A stretch of DNA of 64,000 nucleotides from Candida dubliniensis CD36 (GCF_000026945.1 NC_012865.1:620001-684000); one strand, 5' to 3'. Positions 44,785 through 55,108 are shown, counted from the first letter of the stretch. Numbers and translations: made by a program. The notes: a model not told the origin generated them from the sequence alone.

Positions 44785-47700
44785 ATGTCCCATTCAAATA
44801 ATAATATCAATTTAAAAGTGCCTGGTAACAGTTTATCAGGGTCAAATATCAATCATGGTTCATCGTCATCAGATCGTCATAACAATAGACACAGATCAGT
44901 ATCAGCTGCAAGTTTAAATCCAACCACAGGAACGTTAATAACTGGTGAAATGAATCAAACCGATCCTTCAACTAATATCACCCCAGATATAGGTGGTACT
45001 TCTGGAGTTGGTGGTGATATTCCCCCAGATATGGCAATATTATTACAAAAATTAGATGAAGATTTTTTAGTGAATAAAGTGATTGATCAATGGACGTTTA
45101 TTAATAGAAGAGAAGAAATTATGCAATCAATCAATCGATTGCACCAGATGCAAAATGAAGATTTGCTCAATTTGGATCCATCTAAATTACAAATGCCTTT
45201 AAATCCACGAATGTCGACTGGAGATTTCCTGAAAATTAGCCCCGATAATTTGATTGATATATTAGCATATAGAGCAAACATATACAAGACGGAATTAGCA
45301 TTTATAGTACTTGATGCAAGAGGTAAAGAAGTTAGTTCTATTAGTTGGGAGAAATTATATTTGAAAGCAGTCAAAGTTGCATATGAGATCCAACATAAAT
45401 TGACCATGAAAAATAGTGATAGTGTTGTTTTGTTATATAAAGATGGAGAAGTTACTGAATTTGTGGTGGCCCTTTTCGGTTGTTTTATGGCAGGAGTTAC
45501 AGCTATTCCAATCCATCAAGACATTTCCCTAACTGAAGTTTTGAATATCATCAATTTAACATCAACGAAATTATTACTTTATTCTGAAACAGTGGCCAAA
45601 GAACTAGATCGGTTGAGTGCCCAGAATCTGAGAATCAATTGGCCATCAAAACTATTACGTTGGCGAACAACAGATTTGGGATCCGCTAGAAAATCCGAAG
45701 TGTCGCATTGGAATGCCAAACAACAAAAATTAAAGAAAGATAATAAAACTTCTAGCGAACAGAATACCAATTTGGCCTATGTTGAGTTTTCACGATCCCC
45801 CGTGGGTGAGTTGAGAGGAATTGCCTTAAGTCATCGAACTATTTTCCATCAAATGCATTGTCTTGATTCAGCTCTTCTGTCATTGCCTAATTCTGGTGGT
45901 GGTCTCCAGAGAAGTTACAAGCAATATCGTGCTGATAAAAAAGTGGTATTGGCTACTTTGGATATTCGGTTTTCCATTGGTATAATATTGGGGGTTTTAT
46001 TCACAGTATATTCTGGTAATGTACATATATGGGCGCCACAGAAAGTTATGGAAATCCAAGGTTTATATGCTAATTTGATTTCTAAATGGAGGGCTTCTTT
46101 GTTATTAGCCGATTATTTTGGGTTGAAACGAGTTACTTATGATTATCAACAATCACCCAGTGCCACAAGATATTTTTCCAAAACCCAAAGAGTGGATTTA
46201 TCATCGGTGAAATGGGCTTTGGTCAATGCTCTTACAATAGATGGGGAATTTATGGAAATTTTAGCAGAAAGATATTTGCGTCCCTTGGGGTGTCAACACC
46301 CAGAAAATGCCATTATTCCAATGTTAACTTTGAGTGAATATGGTGGTATGGTTATTTCTCTTAGAGATTGGATTGGTGGTAAAGAAAAATTGGGTATAAG
46401 CATTACAGATGATGATTCAAATGATTTATCTTCAGTTTTAATTGATAAAGAAGCTCTATCAAGAAATATTGTTAAAATAGTTGAAATCAATCCTTCAGCT
46501 AATGATGACATTGGTCATGATCTTTTGCGTGTAGATGCATTTGGATACCCCTTACCAGATGCAACGTTGGCAGTGGTAAACCCGGAACTGTCAGTTCTTG
46601 CCAATAAAGACGAATTAGGAGAAATCTGGATTGATAGTCCATGTCTTTCTGGGGGGTTTTATGGTTTACGTAAGGAATCAAAACTGATTTTCCATGCCAA
46701 ATGTCGTGGACCAAATGGACAATTGGATATGGATTTTTTAAGAACAGGTTTGTTAGGTTTTACTTTTAATGGGAAAGTTTATGTTCTTGGTTTGTATGAA
46801 GATAGAATCAGACAAAGAGTGAGTTGGATTGATCAAGCATTGTACCAAAAACTACATCGTGAGCTAGTTATAGGTAGTGGTTCCAGGTATCATTATTCTT
46901 CTCATTTACTTGCAACGTTAGCTTCAGAAGTGAAACAAATTTATGATTGTACAATTTTCGATATTTTCATTGGTAATGAATATTTACCAGTAGCTATTGT
47001 TGAAGCTGAAGTTATTCGGAAACAAGTTGCTGACGAAACTGCTGGGGCTGAAGGAGGAAATGCCAAGGCAAATGAATCTGTACATGTTAGTGGAGTGCCA
47101 CTTAATGAACCAGTTTTGAATGCTATTGCTCAAAAATGTTTTGACACATTATACAAAAGACATTTCTTGCGATTATATTGTGTGGTAGTTGTTGATTGTG
47201 ATACACTACCCAAATTATTAAGAAGTGGTGGTAGAGAAATTGCCAATATGTTGTGTAAAAAGAAATTTCTTGAAGGTTCATTGAGAGCTGATTTTGTTAA
47301 ATTTTTCATTAGAAAATCCATTAGTATGATCCCACATGGTGAAGATGTAATTGCAGGGATTTGGTCTCCTTATGTTTCTGAATTGAGATCTAAAGCACTT
47401 GCCAATTTCCCGGATCAATATTCTACCATTGATTATCGGGAAAAATCAATTGACGATAAGACTGGTGCCCCGTTGACTGATTTCAAAACCATTATTGATA
47501 TTTTAAAATTTAGAGTGGCTAAATCTGGTGATTCTATTGCATTTCAAAATGTTGACAACAATTCTAAAAGTAAACCATTGACTTGGAAAAAATTAGAAAG
47601 TCGTGCTTATGCCGTATGTCAATATTTAATTGAAAAAGCCAACATTAAAGCGGGACAATATGTCATATTAATGTATTCATTATCAGAAGAATTTGTTATT

Positions 47701-49575
47701 GCTGTATATGCATGTTTAATGTGTGGAATCATTGCTGTTCCTATGTTACCATTTGATTCCAACAGAATTGGTGAAGATTTCCCGGCATTTGTTGGTGTCA
47801 TTAGAGATTTTGATATTTCTGAAATTTTAGTTAATGATGAAGTAGAGAAATTTTTAAAGAATGGGCCTATAGCTGATTCATTAAAGAAAATAACTCATAA
47901 ACGAGTGAAATCTTTAAAAATTAAAAACACGGTGAAATTAACCAAAGTTTCTAATATGGCATCGTTAAATTCAAAAATTGCTAGTTATCAAGCGGCAGTG
48001 AATTTCCGTGATGAAAACACTACTGCTTTAGTTTGGTTAAATTTCACTTCTGATCATTATAGAGTGGGGGCAACTTTAAGTAATAAAAACATTATTGGAG
48101 TATGCAAAGTATTCAAAGAAACTTGTAATTTAAGTTCTCAATCAGCAATTATCGGTTGTGTTAGACATACTTCTGGGATTGGGTTTTTACAAGCTTGCTT
48201 ATTGGGAGTGTTTTTGGGTACAACTACTTATTTAAGTTCACCAGTCAATTATGCTGAGAATCCATTATCATTTTTTTTGTTACTTGCTAGACATAAAGTG
48301 AAAGATGTATTTGTTACTGAACAAATGCTTAAATATGCGGCAATTAAATTTACCCCCAAGGGATTCAATTTATCAAATTTGAAAAATATGATGATTAGTA
48401 CTGAAAATAGAGTAGAAATTGATTTATTAAGAAAAATTGCTAAAGTGTTTCTGTCGACTAAACTTAGTGCTGCATCAATGTCAACTGTTCATAATCATTA
48501 TTTCAATCCAATGATTTCTACCAGATCATATATGACGGTGGCACCAGTCGATCTTTATTTGGATCCTATTGCTCTTAGACAAGGGTATGTATCCGTAGTG
48601 AATCAAGCAGAAGTTCCTAATGCCTTACATATTCAAGATTCAGGAATGGTTCCTGTTTGTACCGAAATTGCCATTGTTAATCCAGAAACAAGAAAAATCT
48701 GTAAAGAAGGAGAATTTGGAGAAATTTGGGTATGCTCTGAAGCCAATCTTACTGCTTTCACTAATGGACCAAAGGGACCAGTTGATCATTTTGCTCAAAC
48801 TCAATTTAGAGGAATTATTGCTGATGGGAATCCTGATGTTACATATTTAAGAACTGGAGATTTAGGATTTTTGCATAATGTTTCAATCACCAAAAATAAA
48901 ACTGGTGGTGTTACCGGTCCCGGTGCCAGTGGTGAGGTTGATCCAGAAATAACAACTTTCCAACCACTTTTCGTTTTAGGTAAAATTGCTGATACGTTTG
49001 AAGTTATGGGATTACATCATTTCCCAATTGATATTGAAAATACTATTGAATCGTGTCATTCAGATATTTATCGAAATGGATCATGTATATTCAAATGTGG
49101 TGATTATACCATTGTTGTTTGTGAATCTAAACGGACAAAATATTTTGCATCATTGGTACCATTAATTATTAATACTATTTTAAGTAAACATCATTTAGTG
49201 ATTGATATTGTTGCCTTTATTAAAAAGGGGGAATTCCCGATATCAAGATTAGGTACTAAACAAAGAGCTAGAATAGTTGATGCATGGGTTCAAGGAGTTA
49301 TTCCTATTAGTGCATCATATGGAGTTAATTATGGGGAAAATAGTATGATTAAATTAATCGAAGAAATTGATATTGTTACTAGAGATGATCCAATTACTGG
49401 ATTAAAAAATCCGGCATTATCATATTATGATGATAATGATGATCAAAATGGTGATGTTTTCAGTGAAAATAGAGAAACATTAAAACTTAATGATGATGAA
49501 CATTATGCATCAATTGGACAAAAAGCTGAATTTTCTTTAGGTAATTATAGTAATAGTATAGTTTCCGAAGATTAA
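44785..49575 (+). CDS. CMR2: Cmr2 / DIP2 homologue with two degenerate acyl-AMP ligase-like domains
   Basis: This is the homologue of yeast YOR093C (Cmr2), the fungal Disco-interacting protein 2, which controls a subset of diacylglycerols. The 1596-residue protein has a disordered N terminus, a short DMAP-binding-like segment near residues 75-125, and two AMP-binding-type domains (about 150-850 and 900-1540). The ATP-binding loop of ordinary adenylating enzymes (a TSGTTGxPKG-type sequence) is replaced by EFSRSPVGELRG in the first domain and NFTSDHYRVGATL in the second. The RTGD motif is RTGLLGF in the first domain and intact RTGDLGF in the second. Length and layout match the family (yeast 1648). 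It is convergent with CTF3 at 84 bases. Confidence 0.92.
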   Translation: MSHSNNNINLKVPGNSLSGSNINHGSSSSDRHNNRHRSVSAASLNPTTGTLITGEMNQTDPSTNITPDIGGTSGVGGDIPPDMAILLQKLDEDFLVNKVIDQWTFINRREEIMQSINRLHQMQNEDLLNLDPSKLQMPLNPRMSTGDFLKISPDNLIDILAYRANIYKTELAFIVLDARGKEVSSISWEKLYLKAVKVAYEIQHKLTMKNSDSVVLLYKDGEVTEFVVALFGCFMAGVTAIPIHQDISLTEVLNIINLTSTKLLLYSETVAKELDRLSAQNLRINWPSKLLRWRTTDLGSARKSEVSHWNAKQQKLKKDNKTSSEQNTNLAYVEFSRSPVGELRGIALSHRTIFHQMHCLDSALLSLPNSGGGLQRSYKQYRADKKVVLATLDIRFSIGIILGVLFTVYSGNVHIWAPQKVMEIQGLYANLISKWRASLLLADYFGLKRVTYDYQQSPSATRYFSKTQRVDLSSVKWALVNALTIDGEFMEILAERYLRPLGCQHPENAIIPMLTLSEYGGMVISLRDWIGGKEKLGISITDDDSNDLSSVLIDKEALSRNIVKIVEINPSANDDIGHDLLRVDAFGYPLPDATLAVVNPELSVLANKDELGEIWIDSPCLSGGFYGLRKESKLIFHAKCRGPNGQLDMDFLRTGLLGFTFNGKVYVLGLYEDRIRQRVSWIDQALYQKLHRELVIGSGSRYHYSSHLLATLASEVKQIYDCTIFDIFIGNEYLPVAIVEAEVIRKQVADETAGAEGGNAKANESVHVSGVPLNEPVLNAIAQKCFDTLYKRHFLRLYCVVVVDCDTLPKLLRSGGREIANMLCKKKFLEGSLRADFVKFFIRKSISMIPHGEDVIAGIWSPYVSELRSKALANFPDQYSTIDYREKSIDDKTGAPLTDFKTIIDILKFRVAKSGDSIAFQNVDNNSKSKPLTWKKLESRAYAVCQYLIEKANIKAGQYVILMYSLSEEFVIAVYACLMCGIIAVPMLPFDSNRIGEDFPAFVGVIRDFDISEILVNDEVEKFLKNGPIADSLKKITHKRVKSLKIKNTVKLTKVSNMASLNSKIASYQAAVNFRDENTTALVWLNFTSDHYRVGATLSNKNIIGVCKVFKETCNLSSQSAIIGCVRHTSGIGFLQACLLGVFLGTTTYLSSPVNYAENPLSFFLLLARHKVKDVFVTEQMLKYAAIKFTPKGFNLSNLKNMMISTENRVEIDLLRKIAKVFLSTKLSAASMSTVHNHYFNPMISTRSYMTVAPVDLYLDPIALRQGYVSVVNQAEVPNALHIQDSGMVPVCTEIAIVNPETRKICKEGEFGEIWVCSEANLTAFTNGPKGPVDHFAQTQFRGIIADGNPDVTYLRTGDLGFLHNVSITKNKTGGVTGPGASGEVDPEITTFQPLFVLGKIADTFEVMGLHHFPIDIENTIESCHSDIYRNGSCIFKCGDYTIVVCESKRTKYFASLVPLIINTILSKHHLVIDIVAFIKKGEFPISRLGTKQRARIVDAWVQGVIPISASYGVNYGENSMIKLIEEIDIVTRDDPITGLKNPALSYYDDNDDQNGDVFSENRETLKLNDDEHYASIGQKAEFSLGNYSNSIVSED

Positions 49576-49659
49576 GGAAACTTTATTAATAGTATTTATT
49601 ATAGATAATTTTTATGTTTATGTTTATTTAGCGTCTATTCGTTTTTTTTTTGGTACATT

Positions 49660-51765
49660 TCATTGATGTTTTCTTTTATCAGCTAAACTTTTCAAAGAAT
49701 TAAATAATAAATCAGTAATACCATTAAAGTGTTTAATTTCCAAATTTTCAAGTATAGAAATTTTCAATTCATCAAATGATAATGGTAACCAAATTTTTTC
49801 GTTATCATTTCTTAATCTTAATAAACTTTCTTTTGATATAGGACCTTCATGTCTAGTATTTATACTATCTTTAGTATTATCTTCAATATCCCAAATGATT
49901 TTTGTCACTATATAAGAAAAAGCTGGATTATAAAACAATTCACCAATTGATGAAGGTGAAGATAAATAAGAACAATCAAAAGTATGTAATGAAGTTAATT
50001 TAGTTATAAAATTAGGATGGAAAAAAAACCCTTTATTTGAAGTATTATTACCATCATCAATATTTAAAAATCGTTGTTTCCATAAGAAATTAATTGTATC
50101 CATAATATAAGAATTTTGTAAATTTCGATAATTGATTGAATCTTGATAATTATGAGTTTTACAATTAAATATATGTTGAGTAATATTTGATACCACAATT
50201 GGGTCACAACTTAATAAACATGAATAAGTTAATGATCTGGGGATAATTATTGTTTTAGAATTCAATTGTTGGAATAATGAAGGTGATAAATTTATTAAGA
50301 ATTCAATAATTTGATTCACTAATTGTTCTTGATTATATTTACAATATTTAATAAATTCATATAATTTAGGAAGTAATTGATTAATTCTTGAAATAATGTC
50401 ATTAAGTTTTTCAAATATTCCTAAATTTAATAAATAAAGAATATTTCCCACATATTCATCACATGATTGGTAATTGAAATTACTATTATCTTGGTATAAT
50501 CCATTATTTGTATCATAAATTTGTTTTAAAATTAAAGTATGGTGATGTATCATTTGTAATAATCTCTCAAGGTCAACATTATATAGATATTTTATTAATT
50601 TATATCGATACTTAAATTGTTGACAAAATTTCATAACCAGAATATTTATATCAAGAATGAAATTTTCAATCAGGGGTAAAATAATAGTACCATCACTAAT
50701 TTCATATAAATGGGATATTTGTTGTAAAAAAAATTGTAATTCTTTTTCCAGATTGATAAAAGTTGTTAAAATGGCACCTATATATTTATCAACTTTATTA
50801 ATAAATCGATTATTCCCTGTTTGAAATAATATTGTAAGTAATTTTGCCTCATTATCGTTATCAAATGCATTTCGTACTAATTTATAGGGATTAATTTTAT
50901 TTATTTGATCTAATATTTCAATATTATGAATTATTGTATCAGGTTTGCTAATAATACTAGTTTTCTGTCTCTTGTTGTTGGTGGTGGTAATATGGGCTAG
51001 CTCATCATTATCTTTCCATCGATATACTTGATATAGATTACATTTCAATTTATTCAATAATGGGAAATTTTCTGGAGAATATATTATATAATCCAAATCC
51101 GGATTAAAATTTCTAAAATATGCCAATAATTCTTGTAAATAAATATCTAGAGGGAATTTATTATATAAATTCACCACTGATTGTATATGATTTGATTTAA
51201 GTATATTGATAGTATGATAAATTTCTTGATTATAAAAAGTAATCAATTGATTATGGTTTGATAACATTGAATTTAATAATATTATTATTAATTGAGATAT
51301 TGGACCTCTTGAAAATTCATAATCTAATGATTTTATAAGTAATGTTAAAACAATACTACCTGATTTACATAAATTATTTTCGAAAAATTGGAAATAATTA
51401 ATGATCCATTGAATTAATTTTAATTGTAAAGGAATATTTAATTGTTTAGATTTGAGTTTCCGATCACCTTTAAAATAAACTCGACTAACTCCAATTATAC
51501 TAATTATTTTGAAAAATATATCAATTGATAAATCATCATTAGGAATTAAACATTGATCAAGTAATTTTGTTTTATCAGTTACTTTTAGGGTGGGTTTAAT
51601 GATTTTATCAAGAATAATCATAATTAATGGTTCAGATATTCCATTCTTTGTTAAATTTTCAAGTAGATTTAATGTTGTCTCATTTTCAAGACTATCATTA
51701 TTATCATTTGTCTTGTCTTTATTCAATCTCCCTAATAGGTTTATTATTTCTTCATTAGATGACAT
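49660..51765 (-). CDS. CTF3: Ctf3 / CENP-I (Mis6 family), inner kinetochore protein
   Basis: Ctf3 is a HEAT-repeat subunit of the constitutive centromere-associated network (CENP-H/I/K branch). The 701-residue protein is helical throughout and AT-rich in codon use. The N-terminal part carries the Mis6/CENP-I pattern: LLDQCLIPNDDL, then a short IISIIG, then LQLKLIQWIINYFQFFEN, LTLLIKSLDYEFSRGPIS and VVNLYNKFPLD...LLAYFRNFNPDLDY. The length is near yeast Ctf3 (733). Later parts diverge. The start is the ATG at 51765 (MSSNEEIINLLGRLNKD). It is divergent from APA2 over 235 bases. With MIF2 this is the second inner kinetochore gene in the window. Confidence 0.83.
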   Translation of the reverse strand: MSSNEEIINLLGRLNKDKTNDNNDSLENETTLNLLENLTKNGISEPLIMIILDKIIKPTLKVTDKTKLLDQCLIPNDDLSIDIFFKIISIIGVSRVYFKGDRKLKSKQLNIPLQLKLIQWIINYFQFFENNLCKSGSIVLTLLIKSLDYEFSRGPISQLIIILLNSMLSNHNQLITFYNQEIYHTINILKSNHIQSVVNLYNKFPLDIYLQELLAYFRNFNPDLDYIIYSPENFPLLNKLKCNLYQVYRWKDNDELAHITTTNNKRQKTSIISKPDTIIHNIEILDQINKINPYKLVRNAFDNDNEAKLLTILFQTGNNRFINKVDKYIGAILTTFINLEKELQFFLQQISHLYEISDGTIILPLIENFILDINILVMKFCQQFKYRYKLIKYLYNVDLERLLQMIHHHTLILKQIYDTNNGLYQDNSNFNYQSCDEYVGNILYLLNLGIFEKLNDIISRINQLLPKLYEFIKYCKYNQEQLVNQIIEFLINLSPSLFQQLNSKTIIIPRSLTYSCLLSCDPIVVSNITQHIFNCKTHNYQDSINYRNLQNSYIMDTINFLWKQRFLNIDDGNNTSNKGFFFHPNFITKLTSLHTFDCSYLSSPSSIGELFYNPAFSYIVTKIIWDIEDNTKDSINTRHEGPISKESLLRLRNDNEKIWLPLSFDELKISILENLEIKHFNGITDLLFNSLKSLADKRKHQ

Positions 51766-51976
51766 TTCTGAATGAATTGGTTAAATGATTATTACTTGTT
51801 TTGGGTTTGTTGATACTTTTAATCTTGTTTGTGGTTTTTTTTTTTTGCGGCGATTTCATCATTTGAAGAAAAATAATTTTGACATCACCAAACTTGAACT
51901 TAAAAAAAAAAAGCGTTGGGAAGAAATTCTTTAATATTTTTTTTTTTTTTTGCAATTTTCAATTTCTTTAATTCAA

Positions 51977-51999
51977 AGCAAAAGCAAAAGCAAAAGCAA
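51977..51999. repeat. (GCAAAA)n hexamer tandem repeat in the APA2 5' leader
   Basis: About four copies of the hexamer lie directly before the APA2 ATG at 52001. The open frame continues through the repeat to an upstream TTG (51950) but has no ATG there. Confidence 0.8.
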
Positions 52000-52000
52000 T

Positions 52001-53044
52001 ATGACATCTAAATATCAATTATCAAATGATTTTTATGAAAAATTATCCATCAAATATGATTCTGCTGTTAAAGGAGGACATATTTTATTCAATGGAGATT
52101 CAGCAATTAATGAAATTGAAAAAATTGTCATCACTGATGAAAATGATAAAGAAAATACTACTATTGATGTTCAATTGACATTATTAAAATCATTAATTCA
52201 TCGTCCAGAAATTGGTACTACTACCAAGAATGAAAATGATTTGAATCCATTTCTTAAACCTGAACCAGAATTAACTATTATTGATGATTATAATAATACT
52301 AATGAATTTAAAATTGTTTTTAATAAATTCCCAGTAGTTCCTCGACATTTCATGTTAGTTACTAAAGAATTTAAATCACAAAATACTCCATTATCACCAA
52401 ATGAATTAATGGCTACTTATCAAATATTACAAGCATTAAAGAATCAACCTCCAAATCAAGATCAAGATTGGTTTGCATTTTATAATTGTGGACCAGAAAG
52501 TGGAGCATCTCAACCACATAAACACATTCAATTTATGACCTTACCATCACGTGAACAATTCAAACCATATGCTGAAACTCTTTTCCAAGAAGAAAAAGAA
52601 GAAGAAGATGATGATGGCGACGACCAAGAACAACAACAACAACAACAAGTAAAGAAATCAGAACCAAAACAAAATAAACATTTACCATTTGCTCATTTTT
52701 TTGTCCCCATTACTAATGAAGTAGTTACTGATGAAAGTGAAGAAGAATTGGCACATTTATTTAGTTCAATTTTACAGAAAACATTAACTGAATTAAGAGA
52801 AACTAATCAAACCCATATTTCTTATAATTTTATTATGACATTAAATTATATGTTAATGATTCCAAGATCTAAAGGGAAATATGAAAATAAATTAGGAATT
52901 AATTCATGTGGATTTCAAGGATTAATTTTATGTAAAAATCAAGAATTATTTGAATTTGTTAAATCAATAGGACCATTAGAAATTTTAAAACAAGTTGGTT
53001 TACCTAATAGTAGTAATAAAAGTACTACTGAATATGATTATTAA
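52001..53044 (+). CDS. APA2: Diadenosine tetraphosphate phosphorylase (Apa1/Apa2 family)
   Basis: The enzyme cleaves Ap4A with phosphate to ADP and ATP, clearing dinucleoside polyphosphates. The 347-residue protein has the family core FNKFPVVPRHFMLVTKEF (about 107-124) and the FAFYNCGPESGASQPHKHIQ block with the HxHxQ site at H173, H175 and Q177. The nucleotidyl transfer passes through a histidine of this triad in the yeast enzyme. An acidic and polyglutamine insertion (about 200-220) is not in the yeast proteins (321-325 residues). The GFQGLILCKNQELFEFVKSIGPLEILKQVGLP end is typical. I chose the ATG at 52001. Confidence 0.93.
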   Translation: MTSKYQLSNDFYEKLSIKYDSAVKGGHILFNGDSAINEIEKIVITDENDKENTTIDVQLTLLKSLIHRPEIGTTTKNENDLNPFLKPEPELTIIDDYNNTNEFKIVFNKFPVVPRHFMLVTKEFKSQNTPLSPNELMATYQILQALKNQPPNQDQDWFAFYNCGPESGASQPHKHIQFMTLPSREQFKPYAETLFQEEKEEEDDDGDDQEQQQQQQVKKSEPKQNKHLPFAHFFVPITNEVVTDESEEELAHLFSSILQKTLTELRETNQTHISYNFIMTLNYMLMIPRSKGKYENKLGINSCGFQGLILCKNQELFEFVKSIGPLEILKQVGLPNSSNKSTTEYDY

Positions 53045-53149
53045 AAGTTAACTAATAGAGAGTTGGTGTGTGTATGTGTGTGTGTGTATAGAAGTAATGT
53101 GAGTAGACTGTACACTATACTTCCATAATAGGAAGTCTACCATTTGTAG

Positions 53150-53154
53150 CCAAT
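53150..53154 (+). promoter_or_regulatory. CCAAT box upstream of QCR7
   Basis: CCAAT in an AGCCAATAAAA context lies 197 bases upstream of the QCR7 ATG. Hap2/3/5 complexes bind CCAAT in respiratory promoters, which fits this gene. Binding is inferred. Confidence 0.45.
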
Positions 53155-53230
53155 AAAATCCACCAGAAAAATTAATTTGTCATTCTCATTCATTCACTCC
53201 AAAAATTTTTTTTTTTTTCATTCAAAATAC

Positions 53231-53283
53231 AAACTGTTCAAACAAACTGTTCAAACTGTTCAAACTGTTTAAACTGTTTAAAA
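53231..53283. repeat. Tandem AAACTGTTC/AAACTGTTT repeat
   Basis: Five imperfect 9-11-base copies lie in tandem between the CCAAT box and the QCR7 start, probably in the 5' leader. Confidence 0.8.
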
Positions 53284-53350
53284 TCAATATATTTAGTTAA
53301 CAAAACACCTCCTCTCCCCCCCCCCTCCTCCCTCCTTCACCTCATCAACC

Positions 53351-53737
53351 ATGGTTCAATCTATCACATCTGTTGTTAAGGCAGCTAATTTTATTTTATC
53401 AAGACCAACATTATCAAAAATCATTACTCCACTTGCTAAACAATTCACTGCTTATGCTGGTTATAGAGAAATGGGATTAAAATTTAATGATTTACTTCTT
53501 GAAGAAACTCCAATTATGCAAACTGCTATTAAAAGATTACCATCTGAATTAAGTTATTCAAGAAATTTTAGAATTCTTACTGCTCATCAATTAGCTTTAT
53601 CTCATCAAATTTTACCACCTGAAAAAGCAGTTAAACCTGAAGAAGATGATAATTATTTAATTCCTTATATTTTACAAGCTGAAAAGGAAGCTTTTGAAAA
53701 AGCTGAATTAGATAATATTGAAGTTGTTAAAGCATAA
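53351..53737 (+). CDS. QCR7: Ubiquinol-cytochrome c reductase subunit 7 (complex III)
   Basis: Qcr7 is the small matrix-facing subunit (14-kDa type) of the cytochrome bc1 complex that contacts cytochrome b. The 128-residue protein matches yeast Qcr7 (127). Hallmarks are the GYREMGLKFNDLLLEETPIMQTAIKRLP-like block, the RNFRILTAHQLALSHQILP segment and the acidic DDNYLIPYILQAEKE end. It is encoded without an intron and has a strong ATG context (ACCATGG). It is convergent with DIC1. Confidence 0.97.
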   Translation: MVQSITSVVKAANFILSRPTLSKIITPLAKQFTAYAGYREMGLKFNDLLLEETPIMQTAIKRLPSELSYSRNFRILTAHQLALSHQILPPEKAVKPEEDDNYLIPYILQAEKEAFEKAELDNIEVVKA

Positions 53738-54005
53738 AGGAAAAGAGATAAATTTTGATAATACATATTCTTATAAGTTATAAATTTATAAATTTATGAA
53801 TTTATAATTTGCTTGTTATTGTTTTTTTGTATTTACGTTAAATATATAATAAACAATTTATAAAGTAAACATAAACATAAACATAAACATAAACATAAAC
53901 AAACAACCACTTATTATTTTTTAGTCTGAATTCTATTAAATATCTCTATTAAAATAACATTATACTTAAACAAATCTAAATATATCACTTTTTTAGTCTA
54001 CATAA

Positions 54006-54042
<37 letters not shown>

Positions 54043-54059
54043 TTTGTCCTTATCCCGAT
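53738..54059. other. Convergent 3' region between QCR7 and DIC1
   Basis: It contains a (AAACAT)n tract (53867-53905) and a perfect (TA)n run (54009-54039). No gene was recognised. Confidence 0.6.
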
Positions 54060-55108
54060 TTAACTTGATTGATTCATTCCTAATTTAAATTTTCTTAATT
54101 GTTCTAATACCAAAAATGTTACAATTGTATGAGGACCCAATCTAATAAATGAAGGTAACCAACCTCTAAACATAAATCCAATACCTTCATGTTTCACAGC
54201 ATTTTTTAATATCAGAATTGCATTACCACCACCATTACTAGTAGAAGTTGTTTTACTATTCATGATTCTAGTTTTAACAACATCAGCTGGTGAACAAACT
54301 GTTGTGGCCACTAATCCAGCAATTAAAGAAGCACTAAAATGAGTTGATTTTTTTGAAGGATCCAAATGAATTTGATCAACTAATATTGATTTAGCTATAT
54401 CATAAGTAACAACTTGAGAAGCTGTCATTAATATTCCTCTTATTAAATTAGGAGTTAATCCTCTAAATAATGAATTTATTCCTTCTTGTTGACAAATTTT
54501 ATAAATACCATCAAAAGCATTACGATAATTTCTTCTTTGATTAATTGGTAATGTTGAATCATTTTGCATTCTAATATTAACTACATCAGAAGGATTACCA
54601 ATTAATCCTCCTAATGCTCCAGAAATCATTGACATGGGTAATAATATTGCTGTTGATGGTTTTTCCATAATACCATTATTATTATTATCATTGTGAAAGG
54701 TTTTTGATTTCATTTCCATATATTGTTCTTTTAAAAATTCATAAACTCCAAATCTAGTAGTTGAATAAGTTGCTTGACGTAATAATGAAGCAGTTAATCC
54801 TGAATATATTTTGAAAAAACCTTCTTTAGTAATAATTTGATAAATCATTGATAATAATGATTGACCAGGTTTTGTTGCTGTTTGTAATCGAACTTTAGCT
54901 AAATCTAATGGATGAGTTACTAAACATGCTGCCATACTTGCTGCTCCTCCATACCAAAATCTAAAAAAAAAAAAAAAAAAAAATCAATAAAGGAAGATTT
55001 CAATTAGGTTAGTAAATAACAATAATTGGGTTTATTATATTAAAGAATGAAATGATACAAGAAGAAATACACATACGGATATTGTATTTTAGTTTGAGGT
55101 TTTGACAT
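54060..55108 (-). CDS. DIC1: Mitochondrial dicarboxylate carrier Dic1 (two exons)
   Basis: Dic1 exchanges malate or succinate for phosphate across the inner mitochondrial membrane. The gene has two exons on the minus strand: 55077-55108 (32 bases) and 54060-54960 (901 bases), giving 310 residues (yeast 298). Splicing joins MSKPQTKIQYP to FWYGGAASMAACLVTHPLDLAKVRL, which restores the YPxWYGGAA opening of yeast Dic1; the second exon alone would start inside the first membrane helix. Three carrier signatures are present: THPLDLAKVR, NPSDVVNIR and SPADVVKTR. The intron has textbook signals. The promoter is rich in CCG/CGG triplets. Confidence 0.95.
54961..55076 (-). other. DIC1: DIC1 spliceosomal intron (116 bases)
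   Basis: On the minus strand the intron starts GTATGT (55076-55071), has the exact branch site TACTAAC at 55014-55008, then a T tract, and ends TAG (54963-54961). The total length is 116 bases. It interrupts codon 11 after the second base, and joining gives a continuous frame with a conserved carrier N terminus. Confidence 0.95.

Larger units (their letters stand above)
53045..53350. other. QCR7 upstream region
   Basis: These 306 bases contain a GT repeat (53066-53087), a CCAAT box (53150-53154), poly-T, a tandem AAACTGTTC/T repeat (53231-53283) and a C-rich run just before the QCR7 start. Confidence 0.6.

Noticed and set aside
53231..53905. Tandem repeats considered as a CRISPR-like array
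   Set aside because: The units are contiguous without spacers, and the organism is a eukaryote.
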